Origin: Cololabis saira
Lineage: Eukaryota > Chordata > Actinopteri > Beloniformes > Belonidae
Reading direction: 5' to 3'
Assembly (NCBI RefSeq): GCF_033807715.1
Contig: NC_084591.1
Span: 30,616,090 to 30,680,089, forward strand
DNA length: 64,000 nucleotides
The notes beneath the pieces are model-generated. The model was not told the DNA's origin. It ran no database searches and saw nothing but the letters and a program-made list of their open reading frames with translations. This document shows, piece after piece, positions 35,995 to 43,444 of the stretch. Within the stretch, counting starts at the first letter, position 1. The number at the start of each line of letters is the position of its first letter. The position numbers and the translations under genes were made by a program.

Positions 35995-36880
35995 TACTGA
36001 CAACCCATTCTCACATCAAAATGTGAAAAAGCAAAGTTGGTCCACAGTACAAAACATATTAGTTTCACAATAAGGCCTCTCAAAATGTGACATGTTCATG
36101 TTTTATTTCCTATTATTTTCTATTGGCCTGCCGAAAAGTCCTGTGACTGCCCGCAGCTGCTTTGTAAAAATAAAAACATGGCGGCCATCCTTGTCTTAGT
36201 GGAAAATGCATTATTTTATGGTAGTTTCGAAATATAAAAGCGTTTTGATCATATTGCTAGTGAGAAATATACATTGAAATTTCATAATATTCGTTCAGTT
36301 GCTGTATATGATCTTTGGTTTGTTGTTATTACGATGAACCTTTCAGGTTTCGGGATAAAATTGTTACAGTTTTACATTTTCTGTCGTTGCTATGCTGGTT
36401 GCTAAGTGCGCCGCTATGTACAAAACTAAGTGGCTCGTATGCTATTTTAATTATTCCTCACATTATGTGATATAATATATGAGCTGTAAGATATCTGTAT
36501 TATTTTGTGTAACTGTTGATGATATTATTACAATATAGAACAAAATAAAATGGATTTTAGTGCCCAGGGGATTACACATTTATCCTTCTTTGAATTTCGG
36601 CACCCCTGTGTTTTTGTGAAACAACGCGGAAATTATTGCTCGCTCCAAAAAAAGCATGTTTTTAAAAAAATTACAATTATTATACCTTTTGTTTGACAAG
36701 ACGATCAACAAATTAATTAATTTTATGGTGCTTGCAGCGTAAATGCAACCTATAAAGTATAGGCCTGTGATATAAATATACTACACTTTTTTTCTTTTTT
36801 ATAAATATACTACATCCATAACTACACCTACTGTACAGTCGCATTATCCAACCCCAACGTAATGATCACGTCATGAATTT
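35995..36880 (+). repeat. possible dispersed element, unclassified
   Basis: CTGACAACCCATTCTCACATCAAAATGTGAAAAAGC, CACAATAAGGCCTCTCAAAATGTGACATG, and the long block around 36235-36420 (AAAGCGTTTTGATC...GAGAAATATACATTG...TATGATCTTTGG...GGTTTCGGGATAAAATTGTTACAG...GCTATGCTGGTTGCTAAG) match repeated sequences I remember from other teleosts. I could not find paired ends, so the class is unknown. Confidence 0.35.
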
Positions 36881-37047
36881 AGCAGCTCGTTAGCGGACTC
36901 AAGGCAAAAAAGGACCCCTTTATTAAAATATTTGAATTTTTGCTGTTACTAAAGACATTTCTATTAGTCAACAGCTGATGAATAATAATTGTATTAATAT
37001 GTATATTCATACTTTTTGTAGAACTGTGGAAAAAACGACTATATATA

Positions 37048-37059
37048 TGTGTGTGTGTG

Positions 37060-37091
<32 letters not shown>
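37048..37091. repeat. (GT)n/(TA)n microsatellite, target of the hAT element
   Basis: TGTGTGTGTGTG followed by TATATATATATATATGTATATATATATATATA. The TA run resumes directly after the hAT right end (41262-41284), which shows the transposon landed inside it. The 8-bp target duplication is therefore TATATATA-like and cannot be placed uniquely. Confidence 0.9.
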
Positions 37092-37447
37092 CACTGGCGT
37101 CTTTGCATTAGGGGCCGGTGGGGCACGGCCCCACCAGAGTGCGCTGCTGCGCAGGGGAGGATTATGTGTCATTAAACATAAGTTCATAATAAATTTGTCT
37201 CCAATTAAATGTTTCATTTGATGCAACTTAATTTAATCTGCTGACACTTTTTGTAGTGTAACTGTGTGTAAATAGTTCGCCCTGCCTGATCCAGCCTCCT
37301 CTGTTTCCGCTCGGTGGGGCTCAGCGGAGCTGGCCCCTCTGCCTGTAATGTTGTTACTGGTGAACTGCTGCGCGCGCCTGCGCGTGTACAGCGCACACAT
37401 TAGCTTCGACAGTGGGGCCGCGAGCTCAGGGCCCCAGAGCGCCTCTC

Positions 37448-37527
37448 ATTGGCTCCTCTGAACTGAAGCAGACGGCGGTCAAACAGCTCACTCTGTGATT
37501 GGCTGTTCCCAGAATTTCCCAGAATGC
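37448..37527 (+). promoter_or_regulatory. probable hAT promoter: two CCAAT boxes and ZNF143-like repeats
   Basis: Two inverted CCAAT boxes (ATTGGCT at 37448 and 37498) lie exactly 50 bp apart. They are followed by a direct repeat, TTCCCAGAAT (37506-37515) and TTTCCCAGAATGC (37515-37527). The second resembles the ZNF143/SBS core TTCCCAGAATGC. The region is GC-rich with CGCGC runs upstream and has no TATA box. These are typical signals of CpG-type vertebrate promoters; activity is inferred. Confidence 0.42.
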
Positions 37528-37616
37528 TTTTCGCCGTCATTTGCGGACTGAATTAAAAAAAAAAACTATTTGTAGCGAGAAATAAATATTTTACTTTCAT
37601 AATATTCACTAAGTGA

Positions 37617-37706
37617 ATGTACATAATCACTCGCTTGTCTTTTTCAAACCGCGCCAGAATAAAGGCTGATTTATGGTTCTGCGTTACACCAACGCAGGCC
37701 TACGGC
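37617..37706 (+). other. candidate first exon of the hAT transposase (inference)
   Basis: ATG 37617 opens a 52-codon frame that ends at TGA 37773. It runs through the truncated MITE and meets a perfect donor GTAAGT (37707-37712) after exactly 30 codons. Joining to the acceptor TTGATTGATAG (ending 37782) removes 76 bp and puts this ATG in frame with the transposase. Translation in the MITE part is not from an ancestral protein. Existence of the splice is not proven and the acceptor lacks a good pyrimidine tract. Confidence 0.3.
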
Positions 37707-37765
37707 GTAAGTTACGTAACCTACGCCGTAGGTTACGTAACCTACGGCGCGCCGTACGCCGGCTA
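37663..37765. mobile_element. foldback MITE copy D, right part missing
   Basis: AGGCTGATTTATGGTTCTGCGTTACACCAACGCAG is the family left end. It continues into CCTACGGCGTAAG and CCTACGCCGTAGG units, then breaks off around 37760 without the matching right tip. It lies 20-120 bp upstream of the transposase frame and contains the GTAAGT splice donor discussed in the findings. Confidence 0.78.
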
Positions 37766-37782
37766 CGTACTTTGATTGATAG

Positions 37783-39888
37783 GTGACGTTTCATTCATTC
37801 AAAATTAATGATGTTGATTATTTGGTGAGTGTGCGATTTAGCACTTTAGCAATTGAGATCAAGTTAGAAATAAAACGTTTGGGACCACATCGACCGGATG
37901 ATCTAACCATTTGTCAAGCCGGAAAAGACAAAACGAGGAGTTTTAATAAGGAATGGTTCAAGAGGAAACTCTGGTTAACCGGGAGCTCGTCAAAAAAGTC
38001 GCTCTTCTGCTTTCCTTGTCTGCTCTTCGGAGGGGAAACCGTCTGGACAACCACAGGATTTAGCGATCTGAAACATCTATCAGAAAGGCTGGTAAAACAC
38101 GAAAGCTGTGCATCTCATGTGGATAATGCCATCAAGCTGGGTCTTTTAGGGAAGTCTAATATTGCATCTCAGCTTGACAGTGCATACCAACGTGGCATTG
38201 AGCAGCACAACACACAGACGGAAGAAAACAGGTATGTTCTTGGGAGAATTATCACCTGTATTAAACTTTGCGGCAAGTGCGAAATTGCCCTACGTGGACA
38301 TGATGAGTCTGCTGGCTCCTTAAACCCCGGCATCTTCAGGTGCATTTTTGACACGATGTGTGAGGGAGACTCTAGGCTGAGGAACCACTATGATGCTCAA
38401 CCGTATTTCAAGGGGACTTCAGCAATTATACAAAATGAACTTTTGGATTGCATGTACAGTGTCTACAAAGATGAGATCGCTCAACAGTTGGCAAATGCAC
38501 CTTTTGTCGCCGTGCAGGCTGATGAGACCACGGATGTGTCCTGCAAGTCACAGATGGTCATCGTGCTGCGCTACATGGTAAACAACTCCGTGACAGAGAG
38601 ATTTTGGGAGTTTATTGAGGTGAAGGACAAAACGGCTGCTGGTTTATCAAATGCTATAAAAGCATCTCTGAAGCCCCTGAACCTGGGTAACAAGCTCATC
38701 GCACAAACGTATGATGGAGCGGCAGTTATGAGTGGAAGTGTGCGCGGGGTTCAGACTCTGGTCAAGGAGCGCTATCCTAATGCGCATTTTGTGCACTGTT
38801 ACGCACATCAGCTGAACCTCATACTTCAGCAGATCTGCTCAGCAAGAATATCTGAGCTCAAGGTATTTTTTGCTGATTTGTCTGCATTCGCCACATTTTT
38901 CTCCAACTCACCAAAGAGAACAGCTGCTCTGGCCGAGACGTCAGATCGGCGCATCCCCAGACCTCCGGCCACGCGATGGAATTTCAAAAGCAGGACAGTC
39001 AATGCTGTGTGGGAACGCCGTCAGGAGATAAAGGAGTGTTTGAACAACATTCGCACACAAGAGGGATGGGACAGGGTGACCATCAGCGAGGCCTATGGTC
39101 TGTCCATGCACCTGCAGGAACCGAGATTTCTGCGCTTCTTGGAGTTTTTTTCTGAGCTCATGCCAGAAGTGGACATATTATACAGCGTCCTGCAAAAAAG
39201 AGACATCGACGCAGCTGGCATCAACCGGGCCATGGACGCCTTTCAGAAGAACGTGGGGCGACTCAGGGAACGAGCTGATGTGATCGCGCAAGAAAGTGGA
39301 GAGGAGGGGAAAAAAAGGAGGAAAACAACCAACCCGGCTGCAGTCATGAAAGAGGCCTGTGACATCGCCTTAAGTCAAGTGGAGGACAGATTCACTAAAA
39401 GTGACCATTTGATTGCAGCAAAAGTCATTGACTGCACACTTTTCCATACATTTGTGCAATCCTTTCCAGAGGCTGAACTGGAATGTGCTTTCAAACTGTG
39501 GCCAATAACCAACAAGGTGAAGCTGAAAACCGAGTTGAAGTCCCTCTACCAGCACAGTGAGCTCAGCAATGACAACAATACAGCACTTTCTTTACTGAAG
39601 TCCATTCATGAAAACAACCTCCAGGAGGTCTTGTCCGAAACAGTGTCACTTCTGCAAATCATCATTACCACACCGATGACAAGCGCTGAATCTGAGAGAA
39701 ACTTCTCCACTCTCAAAAGAATAAAAACTTTTACACGGAATACAATGGGACAGCAGAGACTAAACGCCTTGGCGATGCTTTCTATTGAAAATGAATTCAT
39801 CCATGGACTGTTGGATTTTAACAGCAAGGTCACGGAAAAGTTTGCACATATGAAGGACCGCAGAGCATCCTTCCTCTTCAAGAAGTGA
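37783..39888 (+). CDS. hAT transposase (ZMYM1-like clade), 701 codons, no ATG until codon 192
   Basis: hAT transposases excise and insert the element through hairpin-forming strand transfer in the nucleus. Codon positions count the first codon (GTG, 37783) as 1. An N-terminal TTF-type zinc finger starts at C76/C79 (LFCFPCLLFGG) with KHESCASH near 105-112. Catalytic D247 lies in VQADETTDVS and D311 in AQTYDGAAVMSG. The C-x2-H motif HCYAH is at 338-342, then ATRW at 399. The hAT dimerisation domain at 630-670 contains SAESERNFS with the third acidic residue (E638). The frame ends RRASFLFKK. No stop or frameshift occurs in 2.1 kb, so the copy is recent or under selection. The in-frame TAG at 37780-37782 blocks extension upstream. 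The start must come from a spliced exon, from non-AUG initiation, or it has been lost. Confidence 0.9.
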   Translation: MTFHSFKINDVDYLVSVRFSTLAIEIKLEIKRLGPHRPDDLTICQAGKDKTRSFNKEWFKRKLWLTGSSSKKSLFCFPCLLFGGETVWTTTGFSDLKHLSERLVKHESCASHVDNAIKLGLLGKSNIASQLDSAYQRGIEQHNTQTEENRYVLGRIITCIKLCGKCEIALRGHDESAGSLNPGIFRCIFDTMCEGDSRLRNHYDAQPYFKGTSAIIQNELLDCMYSVYKDEIAQQLANAPFVAVQADETTDVSCKSQMVIVLRYMVNNSVTERFWEFIEVKDKTAAGLSNAIKASLKPLNLGNKLIAQTYDGAAVMSGSVRGVQTLVKERYPNAHFVHCYAHQLNLILQQICSARISELKVFFADLSAFATFFSNSPKRTAALAETSDRRIPRPPATRWNFKSRTVNAVWERRQEIKECLNNIRTQEGWDRVTISEAYGLSMHLQEPRFLRFLEFFSELMPEVDILYSVLQKRDIDAAGINRAMDAFQKNVGRLRERADVIAQESGEEGKKRRKTTNPAAVMKEACDIALSQVEDRFTKSDHLIAAKVIDCTLFHTFVQSFPEAELECAFKLWPITNKVKLKTELKSLYQHSELSNDNNTALSLLKSIHENNLQEVLSETVSLLQIIITTPMTSAESERNFSTLKRIKTFTRNTMGQQRLNALAMLSIENEFIHGLLDFNSKVTEKFAHMKDRRASFLFKK

Positions 39889-39999
39889 TCGTCAACGGTG
39901 AGTCTAACAGATTTTTATAGTGGAACTGACCATGTACTTATATTCTTTGAATTATAGTGGACTTTGTTTTTATATTTATACGTGGGTGTGATTTTGCAG

Positions 40000-40107
40000 G
40001 GTGGTAGGCCAGAATCCTTGCGTACCGACCAGAGGGAAGAATTGGAGAACCTGCGTAAGCAGCACGAGCTGCTGAAGAAGATGCTAGAGCAGACTAGTTG
40101 TATTTAA
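40000..40107 (+). other. candidate downstream exon encoding a coiled coil
   Basis: A consensus intron (donor ACG|GTGAGT ending the exon at 39897; acceptor TTTTGCAG ending 39999) leads into 35 codons that include LRTDQREELENLRKQH and ELLKKMLEQ. Leucines at heptad a/d positions make a short coiled coil, followed by TAA. It is in frame with the transposase across its TGA (39886-39888). It could be read only by a stop bypass, a different splice form, or an ancestral version without the stop. The exon is inferred from sequence signals only. Confidence 0.38.
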
Positions 40108-41419
40108 ACCTGAGAAAAGTTATGTTCAAGTCTGTACAACTGAAGGAAAATGTTGTATACATTACTTTTCCTGAAGACTGATGCATCATTAAAAGCTTGA
40201 ATTTGTTGATTCTTAACACAGTTGACAGATGTTAAATTGGTATTTGTGGTTCTGTGTTTTCAGGTAAATGTGTTTGAATAAACTAAGTTGCATTAGAGGT
40301 TAACATAAAAAAACAATGTTGTTTGTTTTGATTTATTAAAGCTGTGTTTTTGTCTTTAGTTGTCACAGAAACCACTGGAAGTGTTTCTGGTCTAAGCATC
40401 ACGTCCGAACTGAATGATGAGTTAAATGAGTTGATCCAGCGGTTCCACAACCAGTTACGCATTACATGTAATGCGCAACTGGCGATACATGTGTGGGTGT
40501 GGGTGTTGGGGGGGACACAACCTCACGTGGGCTCCCCGACGCTGATGGAGCTGTTTACCTGTCTGTGGTGCTGAAATGGCTGTTTGGCTGTGGTATACTC
40601 TGTGTGGTGGCTTTGTATATTAATTGCTGTGTATTGCATGTGCGCCGTACACGCCATGCTCGTGCACGGTCGTGCTTGTGCATTGGGTTTTTATTGTTGT
40701 CACGTTGCTGTTTCGATCTTGAGTATTGGATATGAGCTCTTGAACACTGCCCATTTGGTAGTGTGGCAAATGAGAGTATTTAGTATTAAAACAAATTATT
40801 TCGTTTTTTTAGAAAATATAATTTAATTCCTTTTCAGAGTATTGTAAAATATACGTTTTTTTGTTATTTCTGCTAAGTTGCTCCCGTTATAACTGTGTAG
40901 AAAATACATTTAAAGTGTAAGTGTTTGTGGTAATTGTGCGTCAATCCAGTGGTAATACCGCAGGGTTCCAGTAGGGGGAATAGCGCTCCTCTTCCTCACT
41001 GAATACAATCGAGTGAAGGCAAGAGCTGTGTCTGTCATTTATACATCTTCCCTCACTACTTTTCCCTATTTAAGGGCAAAACAGTAGCGCTATTGATATG
41101 ATAATATATGTCGTTAGATTGGCACTGTTTGTGTGATGATGGCATTATTCAGCTGCAATTTTGTGGTCAAAGGGGCTGTGGTCCCTTCTCTCACTTGATA
41201 CTGATTGCATAAGATTTTCCAGCATGGCCCCACCAAAATTTACAGACCAAAATCGCCACTGTATATATATATATATATATATATGTACTGGAGAGGAGAA
41301 TACGGCCGATAGTCGAACCTCAGATTCAGGAGGAACAATGCGGTTTTCTTCCCGGTCGCGGAACACTGGACCAGCTCTACACCCTCCGCAGGGTGCTCGA
41401 GGGTTCATGGGAATTTGCC

Positions 41420-42522
41420 CAACCAGTCTACATGTGCTTTGTGGATCTGGAGAAGGCATTTGACTGTGTCCCTCGTCCCATTCTGTGGGGGGGCGCTCTT
41501 TGAATATGGGGGTCCGGGGCCCTCTATTAAGGGCTGTCCGGTCTCTGTATGATCGGAGCAGGAGTCTGGTTCGCATTGCCGGCAGTAGATCAGACTTGTT
41601 CCCGGTGCATGTTGGACTCCGGCATGGCTGCCCTTTGTCACCGGTCCTGTTCATCATTTTTATGGACAGGATTTCTAGGCGCAGCCAGGGGCCGGAGGGG
41701 ATCCGGTTTGGGAACCACAGGATTTCATCTCTGCTTTTTGCGGATGACGTTGTCCTGTTGGCTTCATCGGACCGGGACCTTCAGCATGTGCTGGGGCGGT
41801 TTGAGGCCGGGTGCAACGCGGCAGGGATGAGAATCAGCACCTCCAAAATCGAGGCCATGGTTCTCCACCGGGAAAGGGTGGCGTGCCTTCTCCAGGTGGG
41901 TGGAGAAGTCCTGCCTCAGGTGGAGGAGTTCAAGTATCTCGGGATCTTGTTCACGAGTGAGGGAACGATGGAGCGGGAGATGGACAGACGGATCGGTGCA
42001 GCGTCCGCAGTAATGCGGTCGATGTACCGGACCGTCGTGGTGAAGAGGGAGCTGAGTCGAAAGGCGAAGCTCTCGATTTACCGGTCAATCTATGCACCTA
42101 CCCTCACCTATGGTCATGAACTTTGGGTAATGACCGAAAGGACGAGATCGCGGATACAAGCGGCCGAGATGAGTTTCCTCCGCAGGGTGGCTGGACGCTC
42201 CCTTAGAGATAGGGTGAGGAGTTCGGTCACCCGGGAGGAGCTCGGAGTCGAGCCGCTGCTCCTTCACATTGAGAGGAGTCAGCTGAGGTGGCTTGGGCAT
42301 CTGTACCGGATGCCTCCTGGACGCCTCCCTAGGGAGGTGTTCCAGGCATGTCCCTCCTCCCTAGAGAGGTGTTCCAGGCATGTCCCTCCGGGAGGAGACC
42401 CCGGGGAAGACCCAGGACACGCTGGAGAGACTGCTGGCCTGGGAACGTCTCGGACTCCCCTCGGAAGAGCTGGAGGAAGTGAAGGAAGTCTGGGCATCTC
42501 TGTTGAGCCTGCTGCCCCTGCG
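41420..42522 (+). pseudogene. LINE reverse transcriptase (palm to C-terminus), frameshifted
   Basis: The first readable piece is CFVDLEKAFDCVPRPILW (motif A, about 41437-41490). A frameshift near 41500 is followed by a 300-codon run from 41485: LLRAVRSLYDRSRSLVRIAG, GLRHGCPLSPVLFIIFMDRI (motif B), SSLLFADDVVLLAS (motif C, FADD intact), EEFKYLGILFTSEG, LSIYRSIYAPTLTYGHELW and SQLRWLGHLYRMPPGRLPRE. A 32-bp tandem duplication at 42324-42387 then shifts the frame, so the conserved C-terminus (GRRPRGRPRTRW style) is read out of frame. Endonuclease is absent. Inactive, but little diverged, so probably a young copy. Confidence 0.82.
42324..42387. repeat. 32-bp tandem duplication inside the RT gene
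   Basis: The unit CCTCCCTAGGGAGGTGTTCCAGGCATGTCC... at 42324-42355 is repeated at 42356-42387 with one base difference (AGGG/AGAG). Because 32 is not a multiple of three it causes a frameshift in the LINE ORF. Confidence 0.9.
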
Positions 42523-43215
42523 GTTCGGTTCGGTTATTTTGTCTTAATTTTTTCTCACAGTTTTTGGTGAGTTTTGTGCATGTTTTTCACCAGTTCAGTG
42601 GAGTTTTTCCTCAGTAATATTTTCAGTTAAGTTTTTGCCTTAATTCAGGTTAGTCATGAGAGCAGATGGAAGCTGACAATGAATCCTCCTAATTTTTAGG
42701 GCCTAGTAGCGAGCTGCTTGCTTCAGAGTAATTTTTGTTTTTTGCCTGGGAGTTTTGATCGATTTTGATATTTTGAAACATTTTTGCTGAACCCACAAAT
42801 AATAATTTTTTCCCTTTTTATAGAAACATTCATTTTTGTAATGCCAAGTTGCTCTTCTTTTATCTGGAAACTAACTTAGAACCAGAAAATCCTTTCAGAT
42901 AATCTTGCAAACAAGATTATCATCTTTTTTTTTTACATCACTTTTCATCCCTACTCTTTATCAACCCAAGGCCTGCACGAAAGTGAATGCATCTTTCTAT
43001 TTTGTTTGTGTTTATTTATAGATGTTTCCTCCTAGTTATTCCACTTATGTTTATCATCATCTTGTAATCATTTACCATTAAGTGAATAATATAATTTATT
43101 TTCACATTTCACTATCATTGCCTGCTGATGATGAAAGTTCCCAACCAAGGTTTTTCAATAATAGTAAGATGCCTTCAGTGAGAATTCATGACTTTAGATG
43201 ATAGACTGAGTAATT
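42523..43215. other. no gene recognised
   Basis: AT-rich sequence following the LINE. A GTTCGGTTCGGTTATTTTG tract lies at the junction. Nothing else to support. Confidence 0.45.
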
Positions 43216-43219
43216 ATTA

Positions 43220-43440
43220 GGGCCCGAGCACTGACAGTGCGAAGGCCCTATTGTATCTGTAGGAATTTTTTTTTCTCGTTTTTTTTTTTTTTTTTTCCGA
43301 CGAAATGAGGGCCTTTTTGCCCCCTTAAACGTGCCCCAAAAGTCACCAAATTTTGCACGCAAGCCAGGCCTGGTGAAAAATTTCTCCTTATAGCTGTCCT
43401 CAGTGGGGTCAAAAGTAGTCCATGATCTACTCTTGTCTGG
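43220..43440 (+). repeat. GGGCCCGAGCAC-type dispersed repeat
   Basis: AGGGCCCGAGCACTGACAGTGCGAAGGCCCTATTGTATCTGTAGG, then a poly-T stretch, CCGACGAAATGAGGGCCTTTTTGCCC and GTGCCCCAAAAGTCACCAAATTTTGCACGCAAGCCAGGCCTGGTGAAAAATTTC, matches a repeat abundant in teleosts. A second copy in opposite orientation lies at 50178-50590. Class unknown to me. Confidence 0.6.
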
Positions 43441-43444
43441 CCCC

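Larger units (their letters stand above)
37092..41261 (+). mobile_element. hAT transposon, 4.17 kb, transposase frame open
   Basis: The left tip CACTGGCGTCTTTG and right tip (CAAAATCGCCACTG, reading CAGTGGCGATTTTG on the other strand) are inverted with few differences. Both have a GGTGGGGC/GCCCCACC block about 30 bp inside. The insertion is in a TA microsatellite. The element has a GC-rich promoter-like region (37300-37530), a truncated foldback MITE (from 37663), a 2.1 kb transposase frame and spliced-looking downstream exons. It is the only large intact coding element in the window. Whether it is autonomous depends on how the transposase start is supplied. Confidence 0.86.
41285..42522 (+). 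mobile_element. RTE/Rex-like LINE fragment, 5'-truncated
   Basis: It starts abruptly at TACTGGAGAGGAGAATACGG beside the TA tract left by the hAT element and ends near 42522 after LLSLLPLR-like text. Only RT motifs from motif A onwards remain. The style of the C-terminus (RTRSRIQAAEMSFLRRVAG, LRWLGHLYRMPPGRLP) is that of a LINE group very common in teleosts. I do not assign it firmly. Its 3' tail and target duplication were not found. Confidence 0.75.

Noticed and set aside
40361..40470. Possible third hAT exon after GTCTTTAG (frame with LNDELNELIQRF)
   Set aside because: The acceptor is acceptable but no matching donor phase or homologous protein could be identified.
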